Shown one piece after another: positions 46,286 through 55,145 of a stretch of 64,000 bases of DNA; the stretch's first letter is position 1, and every line of letters starts with the position of its first letter. The translations under genes and the position numbers were made by a program. Under the pieces are notes generated by a model. The model saw nothing but the letters and a program-made list of their open reading frames with translations, did not search any database and was not told where the DNA came from. Origin of the DNA: Bacteroidia bacterium (GTDB lineage Bacteria > Bacteroidota > Bacteroidia > Palsa-965). The DNA lies in contig JALONL010000008.1 in the NCBI GenBank assembly GCA_025454955.1, positions 236,677-300,676 on the forward strand. Direction: 5' to 3'.

Positions 46286-46730
46286 TTTGTGGTGGCTTCG
46301 ACAGGCTCAGCCACCGGACAGGCTCAGCCACCGGACAGGCTCAGCAATCGGACTGGCTCAGCAACCGGATGTTTATTTTTTGCATCGTTGCCGATTTGTA
46401 TTGGCTTATCAAATGCCTATTGGTACAATCGTTTGTGGTGGCTGAGCAAACGACTGAGCTGGTGGTGGCTGAGCAAATAGCTGAGCTTGTGGTGGCTGAG
46501 CAAATAGCTGAGCTTGTGGTGGCTGAGCAAATGGCTGCTTGTGGTGGCTGAGTAAATGGGTAGTTGTGGTGGCTGAGCAAATGGCAACTTGTGGTGGCTG
46601 AGCAAACGACTGAGCTTGTGGTGGCTGAGCAAATAGCTGAGTTTGTGGTGGCTGAGCAAACGACTGAGCTTGTGGTGGCTGAGCAAACGACTGTGCTTGT
46701 GGTGGCTGAGCCTGTCGAAGCCACCACAAA
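46286..46730. repeat. Repeat array bounded by a perfect 30-bp inverted repeat
   Basis: The 30 bases at 46286-46315 are the exact reverse complement of 46701-46730; the shared core is GGTGGCTGAGCCTGTCGAAG. Inside, the left part has about four ~17-19-bp units (ACAGGCTCAGCCACCGG-like). The right part has 11 units of about 27 bp containing GTGGTGGCTGAGCAAA, from 46437 onward. A short unique stretch (about 46372-46430) separates them. It fills the 460-bp space between two - strand genes; the open frames across it are by-products of the repeats. Confidence 0.88.
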
Positions 46731-48665
46731 CTATTGTGCAACTATAATACGCTGCGTCATCACCGCATCGTTCTGCAAATTGCGCAGGCGGAAGAAATAC
46801 ATACCCGGCGGCAAAGCTGATATGTCTATGCTGCCGTTGCTTACCTGTGTGTTCAGCACAGTGCGTCCGGTCATGTCCATGGCTTCGGCAGCAAACTGAT
46901 CGCTGCCGTTCCAGTTGCGCAGTTGTACTGTGCCACTGGCGGGGTTGGGGAAAAGCATGTTGGTTTCGGCCACAGGGTTTTCGCCCACGCCCGAAAGATC
47001 GGGACCGGTGCGAAATACCGGGCGCATCATGAGCGAACCTTCGAAGATCGACGTGTACCAGGGGCCGCTGGTGTTGTAGAAAATCTTGTCGGCATTGTTG
47101 TTGTTGAAATCGAAACCAATGTACAGGCGGTCGATGGCGAGTTGCTGCCAGCCTATGTAATAGGTGCCCGAAAGAATTACCGTTCCGCTGTCGATGGTGT
47201 ATGTAATGAAACGGTTGGGCGCATCGGCCGAGTAATCGGGTGTATAGCCGCTTTGCTGGTAAACAATGTTGCCGGGCTGGTTGCCGGGGCCGTTGTCCCA
47301 CACGGTTAAACGGAACTGACGCAGATCGAGATTGTCGATGTCCTGCACGGGCATAAAATACATTTGCACCGCCCTGAGCGTATCGGTAACTCCCGCAGGC
47401 AATGTAAACTGATAGGCCAGCAGCGAATTAACACCGTAGAGTCCGTAACCTACCTCGGCCGTACCATCGTCGTAAGAATAGAAGTTGTTAAACCGCTGCA
47501 CAGCCCGCACCGAATCGCGACCCTGCGCACCGGCCCTGAATTCGTAATCGATCGTGAAAAAGTCGGGGCCGGTCATGGGAGAGAACCCGCTAAAACCTGC
47601 CGTGGGTGGGTTCCATATATTCGCTCCCGCGGCATCAGTATAAAATCCTATAGAATCATAGGGTAAAATTGTTCCTGCGGCTGTTAAGGCAGGACTGTGA
47701 ATTACCACTCCGCTGCTGTTTCTAATTTCGTAATTTGAACTTACAAATGCGGTTCCCTGGCTTACATTACTTCTAATAAACAGACGCTGATTACTGACAA
47801 CCGGCAACGGACTCTGGTTATAATGCCACCACGGCATGGAGCTATAATCTGTAAGAATCGTGCGGGGCTGGTAAGCATAGCGGATATCACCGGCAAGGGA
47901 ATCGAATACGCTTGATAAGTCCATGATGCGTACATTATCTAAATGCCAGTGATCATTACTGCCGCCAACAGATGCATAGTTGCGGAAACGGAATCGGAAA
48001 CCATTGGCAAAATACTGCGGATCATCGAGCATGACTATTGCCACATGAAAATTGGTATCGCTGAATGAGGGTGTATAGCCGGTTTGAAACCATACCGTTT
48101 TCCAGTCGTTGCCAATGGCGGGATAGTTAAACTGCAGCAGGAACGAATCGGCCGCGTTTGGCGCATATCCCCGCCCCTGTGCCTGCCAGTAAAAACGTAT
48201 GGAAACCGAGTCCTGTACAGACTTATTAGACAGGTTAAACCAGTTTGAGGTAAGATAATCGGCCGGGGCTACATTGTTTACGCCTGCCAGCGGGTCGTAA
48301 GGCTGCCCGCTGAAATCGAGCCCGTCGAATGTGCACACGCCAAGGTTAACAGGAGCAATGGCCCAGCCGCGGTTTATAAACACGCCCGAGTAGTTGCCAT
48401 TGTTGGGCTGCACAGCATCGGGGTTCCAAAGCAAAGTATCAGGGCGGTGCGAGTCGTAGCTGAAATCGTCGGTAATACCGGTGCTGTTGTTGGGCAGGAC
48501 AATGGTATCGCCGGGAGCCACTGCACTGCGCTGCATACTGTATGCGCGGGCGGCTTCGGCCTGCACCGGATTGGAACGAAGCGGCATAAGATATTCGCCA
48601 GGAATCTGGGCCTGCGCAAACGTGGAAACAGCCAAAAGGGCCGCGCAAAAAATTACTTTTCTCAT
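46731..48665 (-). CDS. Secreted protein with T9SS sorting domain
   Basis: A 644-residue protein with signal peptide VIFCAALLAVSTFAQAQ. The body is beta-rich with two jelly-roll-like regions: 'DWKTVWFQTGYTP...FRFRFRNYASVGGSNDHWHLDNVRI' is typical of MAM/cleaved-adhesin modules. The sorting domain begins 'MLFPNPASGTVQLRNWNG' and ends 'NDAVMTQRIIVAQ', close to that of the protein at 43924. Its ATG directly abuts the stop of the PASTA gene, so it may be read through from the ddl-PASTA transcript. It is probably a cell-surface or released adhesin. Confidence 0.85.
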   Translation of the reverse strand: MRKVIFCAALLAVSTFAQAQIPGEYLMPLRSNPVQAEAARAYSMQRSAVAPGDTIVLPNNSTGITDDFSYDSHRPDTLLWNPDAVQPNNGNYSGVFINRGWAIAPVNLGVCTFDGLDFSGQPYDPLAGVNNVAPADYLTSNWFNLSNKSVQDSVSIRFYWQAQGRGYAPNAADSFLLQFNYPAIGNDWKTVWFQTGYTPSFSDTNFHVAIVMLDDPQYFANGFRFRFRNYASVGGSNDHWHLDNVRIMDLSSVFDSLAGDIRYAYQPRTILTDYSSMPWWHYNQSPLPVVSNQRLFIRSNVSQGTAFVSSNYEIRNSSGVVIHSPALTAAGTILPYDSIGFYTDAAGANIWNPPTAGFSGFSPMTGPDFFTIDYEFRAGAQGRDSVRAVQRFNNFYSYDDGTAEVGYGLYGVNSLLAYQFTLPAGVTDTLRAVQMYFMPVQDIDNLDLRQFRLTVWDNGPGNQPGNIVYQQSGYTPDYSADAPNRFITYTIDSGTVILSGTYYIGWQQLAIDRLYIGFDFNNNNADKIFYNTSGPWYTSIFEGSLMMRPVFRTGPDLSGVGENPVAETNMLFPNPASGTVQLRNWNGSDQFAAEAMDMTGRTVLNTQVSNGSIDISALPPGMYFFRLRNLQNDAVMTQRIIVAQ

Positions 48666-49466
48666 CTATTCAGGTTCCTTTGCCTCGCCCGCGTCGGTTC
48701 CTTTGGTGGAAGAAACGCGCAGGTCAATAATTGTTCCCGGCACAATCTGGCGGTCGCCGTCGGGTGCGGGGGTCTGTTCATAAATATACGCATTGAGCGT
48801 GTCTTTCACGCCGTCGTCGGCTATAATCATCCATTCAAGCCCCATATCCATAAGCTTTCCGCGTGCGGCACGCACGGTAAGCCCTACCAGATTGGGAATT
48901 TTCATACCCGAACTCTCCTCCTCCCCTTTTCCCACAAAGAGTTCAATGAGCGAGCCTTTTTCGATGGGCGTATTGGTTTCTATGCGCTTGCCGTTGTAGC
49001 GTTGTTCCACTATACAACCGTTGCAGGAATTGTTTACCAATTTGTGCTTCATCTTCAAACCGTAACTCTCGCACACATATTGTGCCTGACGCAAGGAAAG
49101 ATTTTCCAGTTGCGGCATCCCGATTTTGGGTGGTAAGGTGGAAGTGACGTAGAGGTAAATTTTACGTCCGTCCTTCACTTTGCTTCCCGGCTGCGGTTCC
49201 TGACGGATAACCACGCCTTTGGCTTTTTTCGGGTCCCACACCGAATCGACAATTTCGTAACTCACATTTTTCGTTTCAATAAACTGGTCGAGTCCGGCAA
49301 TTTTCTGGTTTACAAAATCGGGCACATCCACCGTATCGCCGTGGCGGGTGTACATTCCCATCCAGCCAAAAATAAGCCAGATGAGCAGGAAAGCCCCGCC
49401 TAAGGCAATGCCGAGATTGATAAGAAAAGTGCGGCTTTTAATAAAAGCCCAGATGTTTTTGAGCAT
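48666..49466 (-). CDS. PASTA-domain membrane protein
   Basis: A 266-residue protein with one N-terminal membrane segment (about 14-36) and three extracytoplasmic PASTA domains (about 43-111, 113-182 and 190-255). Each has the 'VP.f.n......' start and a 'G..v..Q.P.pGs.v..G..i.l.v' end. PASTA domains bind peptidoglycan or beta-lactam-like ligands; there is no kinase or transpeptidase part here. The gene starts one base after the ddl stop, as in the Bacteroidota ddl-PASTA pair, which links it to cell-wall synthesis. Confidence 0.9.
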   Translation of the reverse strand: MLKNIWAFIKSRTFLINLGIALGGAFLLIWLIFGWMGMYTRHGDTVDVPDFVNQKIAGLDQFIETKNVSYEIVDSVWDPKKAKGVVIRQEPQPGSKVKDGRKIYLYVTSTLPPKIGMPQLENLSLRQAQYVCESYGLKMKHKLVNNSCNGCIVEQRYNGKRIETNTPIEKGSLIELFVGKGEEESSGMKIPNLVGLTVRAARGKLMDMGLEWMIIADDGVKDTLNAYIYEQTPAPDGDRQIVPGTIIDLRVSSTKGTDAGEAKEPE

Positions 49467-49467
49467 A

Positions 49468-52176
49468 TCAGTGAGATAAAGTCATTTGCCGCTTTTTGCG
49501 TTCGAAGGCAAAATCGAGAATGCGGTCAATGAAGTCATACGGTTTGTAATGGTTAATGGCTGCCTGATGGAAAATGCAGGTGGCGGGAGTCATTCCGGGC
49601 AGCGAGTTCACTTCTACAAAAACGGTTTCAATATGCTCAGGGTCAAACACGCGTACAAATGCGTCGATGCGGGTATAACCCTGTATATTGAGCAGACGTG
49701 CAGCCCCGCCAAGGGTTGCCTTTACCTGTTCGGAAATTCGGGCCCTGTCGGCGGCATTTATGGCATAGCGGGCAGGCGTAATGTTCTGGCCCTGACCGGC
49801 GAGGAATTTTTCTTCGAGCGAAAGTACTTCGCCTTCGGAGAGGGCTTCGGAGGCTTCAAACACTTCGTACTCGAGTTCGCCGCGGTCGTTGAAACGGGTA
49901 AGCATGCCGCCGGTGATTTCGAGGAAATGTTTAGACTGGCGCTTGCTGATGAGTTCTTCGATGAGGAAAACCGTTTTGAGCGGAAATTCCTCTTTGGGCT
50001 TTATTTTGAGCAGGGCCGCCGCTTCGGGGTCGAGTTCTTCGGTTTTGCGGAAAATGAGTTGTGCAAAAGCCTCCAGCTCGGCCTCGGTTTTGATGCGGCG
50101 CACGGCCGAACTGCAGCCGTCATCGACCGGTTTGGCAATAAACGGCCAGCCGATGAGGGTGTTTATTTTCTGCATTACTTCGGCACGGCGGTTGTTCCAG
50201 TCGTCTTCGGTTACCAGCGTATGCTCGGCCACAAGGTAGCCGCCCTGGCGCAGTATTTCGTTGGTGCGGTATTTATCAATGGTAATTTCCGAACTGGCTT
50301 TTCCCGAACCGTTGTAGGGCAGTCCCAGCGCATCGAGTTTTTCCTGTACGGCTCCGTCTTCGCCGGGGCGGCCGTGCAGGGCTATGAATACGGCGTCGCA
50401 TTCTTTGGCTAATTCTTCGTAGCTGATGCGGCGCGGGGCGGCAAGTGCGCCTGCGTCGGAGTATGTATGCGTAATGGAGTTGCAGGTATCAATAATGCGC
50501 TGCACCACGGGGTGAACTTTCCAGTGGTTTATTTTCTCGCGGATATCGTCGGCATTGTCTTTGAGCAGTACGTTTACCGGAATTACATACAACTCATGCG
50601 CCTGTGTGCTGCCGGTGAGGAACACGGGCACGGGTGCGTAGCGGGTGGATGAGGCCAGCTTTTCGTAAATGTTGCGGCCGCTTTCCACCGAAATATGCCT
50701 TTCCGACGAATAACCGCCAAGCACTACGGCCACGCGGGTTTTCTGAGTGCTTTGCGTGCGGGCATGGTGCATGGCTGCATCGAGTTTTTCGAGCAGGTGG
50801 TTGAAGCGATGTCCGTTTTTATCGGCACGTATGCGGCGGCGCAGCGAGGTGCGTATGATGTAGGTGAGAAACTGCGAGGGATTGAGACCTATTTCGGCGG
50901 CCTGGTGGAAGAAAAACGACGATGGCATCATGCCCGAAGTGGTGTTCGGGTCGTTGAGGAAGATGCGGCCCTGCGAGGTAATGAAGCCGTCGATGCGGGC
51001 GTACACGTCGAAGCGCAGGGCGTTAAACAGGCGTTCGCATTCGGTGCGTATGGCTTCTATATCTGCGTCGGGCAGTTCAACCGGTGTAATTTTGCGCGAG
51101 AGGCCGGGCAGGTATTTCGAGCGGTAGTCGAAAAGTTCGCCGCCTTTGCGAATTTCGGTGGGCGGCAGGGCCACGGGCTGGTCGTTTTCGTCCTGCACCA
51201 CAATGCACGAAAACTCTTTGCCTTCGATGAAGCCTTCCACCAGCACTTCGCTTTCGGCGTTGAGTGCTTCGAGGCGCACTTCGGCCTGGCTGGCAGTAAA
51301 ATGTGCGTTGAGTTTTTGCAGGAGTTCGTCGGGGTGATACACCGTAACGCTTTCTGCACCCTGCGCCGAGAAGATGGCCGGGAGTCCGATGCCTTCGCGG
51401 ATATCGGTGAGGGTGCGCAGAAACACGAGGCGGGCGGTATCGTCTATGCCGTTCCACTGCGCGGCAGTGAGTGTGGTAATGAAAAAGCTTTTATTGATGG
51501 CGGCGGCAAAGTCGTTTTCATTGGCTTCGCGCAAAATGGTAACGCCAATAGACGAGCCCTGTGTGGCAGCCTTCACCACCAGCGGAAAGCCGATGGAAGA
51601 TTGTGCTTGGGCGAAAACCCCGGCTCGGTTGCCCTGCATCCAGGCGGATCGCTCTACGGTAAAAAATTCGGGCGAGGCAAAGCCGGCGTTTACCATGAGC
51701 CGTTTCTGCACGGCCTTGTCGATGCCAATGGCCGAGGGCAGAATACCGCTGCCGGTGTAGGCGATGCCGAGGTATTCGAGCAGGCCCTGAATGCGGCCGT
51801 CTTCGCCATCGGGTCCGTGCAGGCAGAGGAAAGCAAGGTCAATGAGTTCGCCCAGTTCGCCCGCAGGCACTAAGCGGCCCAGCGGGGCAGCCAGTTCGCG
51901 GCGGCGCGAAGCATCGGGATTGAGACTTTCGGCGTAAATCTGAAACTCGCCCGGCGATTCGGGGATAAGGTCAACCGGCGGATAAAAATCGCGTATCGAG
52001 CCCTTATACACATACTGCCAGTCGAGCAGGATAAACTGCCCGAAACTGTCCACAAACAGTGGCACCGGATCAAACAGGGCCTTGTTTAGATTATCATAAA
52101 CCGTGCGGCCGCCGGCAAACGAAATTTCACGCTCGCGGGAGGTGCCGCCGAAGAGAATACCAATTCTGAGTTTCAT
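49468..52176 (-). CDS. ddl: Tandem-fused D-alanine--D-alanine ligase (Ddl-Ddl, 902 aa)
   Basis: Two complete Ddl/ATP-grasp modules lie in one chain: residues 1-~475 and ~485-902. Module 1 has 'GILFGGTSREREIS', 'LHGPDGEDGRIQGLLEYLGI', 'VKAATQGSSIGV' and 'GKEFSCIVV'. At the Mg-binding end it has 'FLNDPNTTSGMMPSS' in place of the usual E-x-N...PGMT. Module 2 restarts with 'VVLGGYSSERHISVESG', 'LHGRPGEDGAVQEKLDALGL', 'AKPVDDGCSSAV' and an intact 'FVEVNSLPGMTPAT'. Single Ddl enzymes have about 300-370 residues. The product joins two D-Ala for peptidoglycan. Module 1 may be catalytically altered. Confidence 0.9.
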   Translation of the reverse strand: MKLRIGILFGGTSREREISFAGGRTVYDNLNKALFDPVPLFVDSFGQFILLDWQYVYKGSIRDFYPPVDLIPESPGEFQIYAESLNPDASRRRELAAPLGRLVPAGELGELIDLAFLCLHGPDGEDGRIQGLLEYLGIAYTGSGILPSAIGIDKAVQKRLMVNAGFASPEFFTVERSAWMQGNRAGVFAQAQSSIGFPLVVKAATQGSSIGVTILREANENDFAAAINKSFFITTLTAAQWNGIDDTARLVFLRTLTDIREGIGLPAIFSAQGAESVTVYHPDELLQKLNAHFTASQAEVRLEALNAESEVLVEGFIEGKEFSCIVVQDENDQPVALPPTEIRKGGELFDYRSKYLPGLSRKITPVELPDADIEAIRTECERLFNALRFDVYARIDGFITSQGRIFLNDPNTTSGMMPSSFFFHQAAEIGLNPSQFLTYIIRTSLRRRIRADKNGHRFNHLLEKLDAAMHHARTQSTQKTRVAVVLGGYSSERHISVESGRNIYEKLASSTRYAPVPVFLTGSTQAHELYVIPVNVLLKDNADDIREKINHWKVHPVVQRIIDTCNSITHTYSDAGALAAPRRISYEELAKECDAVFIALHGRPGEDGAVQEKLDALGLPYNGSGKASSEITIDKYRTNEILRQGGYLVAEHTLVTEDDWNNRRAEVMQKINTLIGWPFIAKPVDDGCSSAVRRIKTEAELEAFAQLIFRKTEELDPEAAALLKIKPKEEFPLKTVFLIEELISKRQSKHFLEITGGMLTRFNDRGELEYEVFEASEALSEGEVLSLEEKFLAGQGQNITPARYAINAADRARISEQVKATLGGAARLLNIQGYTRIDAFVRVFDPEHIETVFVEVNSLPGMTPATCIFHQAAINHYKPYDFIDRILDFAFERKKRQMTLSH

Positions 52177-52187
52177 AGCAACAGCCC

Positions 52188-52195
52188 CAAAGATA
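52188..52195 (-). promoter_or_regulatory. -7 box TATCTTTG of ddl
   Basis: A perfect consensus on the - strand, 11 bases upstream of the ATG at 52176, so the leader is very short. No TTG at the expected distance. Confidence 0.6.
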
Positions 52196-52298
52196 GTGCA
52201 TCTGCCCCGCCCCCGCAGACCCGGCGGAGCAATGTTGCTGCGTTTTTTTCACATCAGGTTGTTAGCCGGATAACTGTGCCGCCCGGCAACCATTTGTC

Positions 52299-53039
52299 CT
52301 AAAAATTAAACAGGTTGATTTCAAGCACAAAAGCCTGCCGCTCGGCGCTGCGAGGGTTGGGAAGCTGCCAGCCCCCGCAAAGCTGAAACCGGGGCGTAAC
52401 ATTATACACCAGCCCCGCCACAGTTACGCTGTTTTTATGACTTCCCGAAATATGATCGGCCATAAACCAGAGCTTTTTGGTAAGATGCACCTCCGCCCCG
52501 GCCTGAATGCCCATGCGGTTGCCGCCGCCCACAAAACGCCAGTCGGTAAGGTATGGCCCTGCTATCAGCCTGAATTTTCCGGCGCGATGATAACCCAGCA
52601 AACCATAGCTGAAATGGGTAAACCGCTTGGCATTCACTTCGCTGTAAAGGTTAAAGCCTGCCTGTGTACCCGCATTTACAAACCAGTTTTCGGAAAGATT
52701 AACCCTTTTCTGCCCCGTAAACAGTAACAGCGGGTAATAAGGATAAGGCTCGCGCGAATTGAACGGATGGGAAATTACAAACGAAGGCCGGCGGTTGAAA
52801 TTGAAATAGCTGTTTACCACATTTACCCCCACCTCAAAGTTCCCGCCCAGCCCCAGCACAAAATGCGATTTGGAAGTAAAGCGGTAATGCGAGTAAAAAT
52901 TGATCTGCTGCTGAAAAAACACCTTCCCCCGCGGGGTTACATCGCCCGAAGGGATATTAAAGAGATTTTGCTGACCAAAAAGGCATTTATGACCCGAAAA
53001 GCCAAACAGACAGAGAATTATTATTACTTTTATTTTCAT
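52299..53039 (-). CDS. Outer-membrane beta-barrel-like protein
   Basis: A 246-residue protein with signal peptide VIIILCLFGFSGHKCLFGQ. A series of amphipathic strands follows ('HFVLGLGGNFEVGVNVVNSYFNF', 'FVNAGTQAGFNLYSEVN', 'MGIQAGAEVHLTKKLWFMAD'), ending 'AFVLEINLFNF' with a terminal Phe. This is the pattern of a small outer-membrane barrel. I do not recognise a specific family. A degenerate box (TAAAATTG) lies upstream on the - strand. Confidence 0.78.
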   Translation of the reverse strand: MKIKVIIILCLFGFSGHKCLFGQQNLFNIPSGDVTPRGKVFFQQQINFYSHYRFTSKSHFVLGLGGNFEVGVNVVNSYFNFNRRPSFVISHPFNSREPYPYYPLLLFTGQKRVNLSENWFVNAGTQAGFNLYSEVNAKRFTHFSYGLLGYHRAGKFRLIAGPYLTDWRFVGGGNRMGIQAGAEVHLTKKLWFMADHISGSHKNSVTVAGLVYNVTPRFQLCGGWQLPNPRSAERQAFVLEINLFNF

Positions 53040-53640
53040 AAATCAATTTTATTATTTTAATATTTTTGATTAATGAAAGAAAAAAACATGGCCCGAAGCG
53101 CGGCAAAAATAATTCCTAAAAACACCTTTCATTCTCCATCTCAAATCCCGAATGGGTTAAATAATGATAAATTATCATATAGTATTGATTATCAATACAT
53201 TTAAACTCTTTAATGTATCCTAAAATAAGATTAAATTAACTGCCGTCCCGGGAAAAGAAGAAAAGGTCTCAGGGATTAAATTTCGAATAAACTTTTTCAG
53301 GACTTCGGCGAAAAAGAAAAAAATTGTTTTGTCTTAATTATTCACCTTACTGCTATTTTAGCGGCCGCAAAGCAATGCCCGATCAATCCTTTCCGATGCC
53401 TTTTATGTGCAGGGAGAAATGAAGTCACTAAATCTACATAACAACGATTAGTTAAAATTGAGACGCAATTAATTTACATAGAAATAAGAATGAATGAGTA
53501 TATGAATGAATGTGAGGATTAAAAAGCCAGCCAGAATTAAACGGCAAATAATCCGCGTTCGGCCTTTCATTTACATTATTCACCGAAAAATCAAACCTTA
53601 TATGCATGTTTTCCCGTAGAATAAGGCAAATCCCTGCTTT
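53040..53640. other. 601-bp A+T-rich intergenic region
   Basis: No credible gene in any frame. There are several A/T runs and TAAATTAA-like stretches (53150-53260) and a few short repeated words (AATGAATG near 53490-53510). It separates divergent genes and must hold both promoters, but I see no clean TAnnTTTG box for the + strand lipoprotein gene. Confidence 0.4.
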
Positions 53641-54096
53641 ATGTTACGTAAGAAATTTATGCGTCTTATTTGTTTAGTTATGGCCTTAGGGCTGCTGGGG
53701 TCATGCGGAGGTGAGAAGAAAGTTACTTCATCCACTGATTCCATGCTTTACGGAATTCCCGTGAATACCATTAGCGTAAAGGGAGTTACAGAAACCAACA
53801 TTGCCGAAAATGCGTTCTGGAAAATTCCGGTTGATCCGGCCGTGAAATTTTTCAAACAGTTCGATGCCATGAAATCGGGTTTGAAATCGACCAACTCCGG
53901 CACCTACCGCACCAACGACATTCGCATTCTCGTTCAGGCCGGTAAGCGGCAGTTGTTTGTGGACAAATCGGGCACGATGCACGAGGGCGACAAGTTTTAT
54001 CAGATGAACGAAGGCGTAAACAACCTGATAAAAAGTATTTCGCCCGATTCGGTGCGGGGCAAATTGAGTTATGATTTTATGATTGCGAGGCGGTAA
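53641..54096 (+). CDS. Lipoprotein of unknown function
   Basis: A 151-residue protein with a lipoprotein signal (LVMALGLLGSCGG, Cys22). The mature part contains 'GIPVNTISVKGVTETNIAENAFWKIPVDPAVKFFKQFDAM' and 'RILVQAGKRQLFVDKSGTMHEG', and resembles no family I can name. Starting at the ATG at 53641 gives a normal positively charged n-region; the ATG at 53659 is an alternative. It is probably an envelope lipoprotein. Confidence 0.7.
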   Translation: MLRKKFMRLICLVMALGLLGSCGGEKKVTSSTDSMLYGIPVNTISVKGVTETNIAENAFWKIPVDPAVKFFKQFDAMKSGLKSTNSGTYRTNDIRILVQAGKRQLFVDKSGTMHEGDKFYQMNEGVNNLIKSISPDSVRGKLSYDFMIARR

Positions 54097-54157
54097 GCCT
54101 TATAAATAAATTACAGGGAAAGTTATCAACAGATTTAGAAAAGGGTAATTGCTGACA

Positions 54158-54165
54158 TACTTTTG
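54158..54165 (+). promoter_or_regulatory. -7 box TACTTTTG of the HEPN-SecB cassette
   Basis: A perfect TAnnTTTG match, 10 bases before the ATG at 54176. It indicates that the three-gene cassette has its own promoter with a very short leader, and makes an upstream TTG start (54149) unlikely. Confidence 0.6.
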
Positions 54166-54175
54166 TGGGGAAGGT

Positions 54176-54574
54176 ATGACAGAACTGATCGTAAAATCTA
54201 ACCAAAACGCGCGGGCTTCTTTACACTTGTTTGACAATCACAAGGTTTATGCACCTGTGATTCATTGTGCCTACTATTCATGCGTGCAACGGATATTGCA
54301 TATTCTCTTAACTTTAGGTGGCAAAACAGAACAGGATATAAAAGGCGTATCCACAAGAGGTTCATTGCATACTTTTCTGATTGATGAGATGAGGAAACTC
54401 ATTCAAAAACAAAATCCGGCTTCATTCAAAACATTTTCCAAAATAAGCGATTTAAGAACACTCCGGGTAAAGTCAGACTATCTGAATGTATCTGTTGATT
54501 ATGATGATGCAGATAAAGCCACGAGAATAGCACAACAAATCAATGATACGCTAGACAAAACTTTTAAGGTATGA
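54176..54574 (+). CDS. HEPN-like protein, candidate toxin of a TAC-like cassette
   Basis: 132 residues, all alpha-helical, from the ATG at 54176. 'ARASLHLFDNHKVYAPVIHCAYYSCVQRILHILL' matches the first long helices of HEPN domains (A...H....Y..A.hcAYY). 'LRTLRVKSDYLNVSVDYDDADKATRIAQQI' matches the 'lR..aDY' segment. A strict R-x4-6-H nuclease motif is not clear; 'RGSLH' (R-x3-H) is the nearest. HEPN proteins include RNA-cleaving toxins and their non-catalytic relatives. It overlaps the next gene by four bases (ATGA), so the two are coupled. Composition is A+T-rich. Confidence 0.65.
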   Translation: MTELIVKSNQNARASLHLFDNHKVYAPVIHCAYYSCVQRILHILLTLGGKTEQDIKGVSTRGSLHTFLIDEMRKLIQKQNPASFKTFSKISDLRTLRVKSDYLNVSVDYDDADKATRIAQQINDTLDKTFKV

Positions 54575-55128
54575 ACATTGTAAACTACATTAAAGAATGG
54601 ATTACAGGCAATGCCGGTGTGCTGAAAATTTCAAGTGCAGCTTATCAATACATTGATCTTACCGAAACACATTTTGTATATATCTCACCTTCTGTAATAC
54701 TTGATGCCGAAGAAAATCAGGTGTTATTGTCGAATTTTTTGCTTGATTTTTCTGCACAATTTCCAGGTCAGCTTCTTTGTTTAATTGATGACAACTCTGT
54801 TACCCAATTAGATAATCCAACTCAGCTTCTGGCTATTGGGAAATATCTTTCTGAAATTAAGTCAGGGACTGCAAGAGTAAAATCTGCCAATAATTTATTG
54901 TCTGAGCATATAAAATCAGAAGTTTCAAATGGCAATGAATTGTTAAGACATTGTTTACCTGATCCATTTAAAGAATTTGATGCTTTGCCTTTTCCGGCTT
55001 CGATACCTGTAACTACCACTGTAAAATCACAGGTGTATCCTCAACAGGCTCAAACTACAGATAATACTCAGCCAGATACTCCTACTGGCACACCCTCAGA
55101 TTCAAATGATCTTTTTCTCGCTGCTTAA
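54571..55128 (+). CDS. Unknown protein with disordered tail ending LFLAA, candidate antitoxin
   Basis: A 185-residue protein with no recognised family. The body (about 1-140) is mixed alpha/beta: 'ETHFVYISPSVILDAEENQVLLSNFLLDFSAQFPGQLLCLID'. The last ~45 residues are Pro/Thr/Gln/Ser-rich and end 'SDSNDLFLAA'. A hydrophobic C-terminal patch with a final LAA looks like a ClpXP/ssrA-type degron or a chaperone-addiction tail. It starts inside the HEPN stop codon and is followed 17 bases later by a SecB-like gene. A role as antitoxin or chaperone client is inference from layout and tail only. Confidence 0.6.
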   Translation: MNIVNYIKEWITGNAGVLKISSAAYQYIDLTETHFVYISPSVILDAEENQVLLSNFLLDFSAQFPGQLLCLIDDNSVTQLDNPTQLLAIGKYLSEIKSGTARVKSANNLLSEHIKSEVSNGNELLRHCLPDPFKEFDALPFPASIPVTTTVKSQVYPQQAQTTDNTQPDTPTGTPSDSNDLFLAA

Positions 55129-55145
55129 TCAATAAAAAACAATTT

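Noticed and set aside
43665..46730. CRISPR array
   Set aside because: Repeats are palindromic and contiguous or have near-identical linkers; there are no unique spacers of uniform length and no cas genes.
46417..47301. Overlapping - and + strand open frames across the 46.3-46.7 kb array (Ser/Thr/Gln- or Val/Ala-rich)
   Set aside because: Repeat units of about 27 bp keep all frames open; the longest frame runs antiframe into the real T9SS gene. No independent support.
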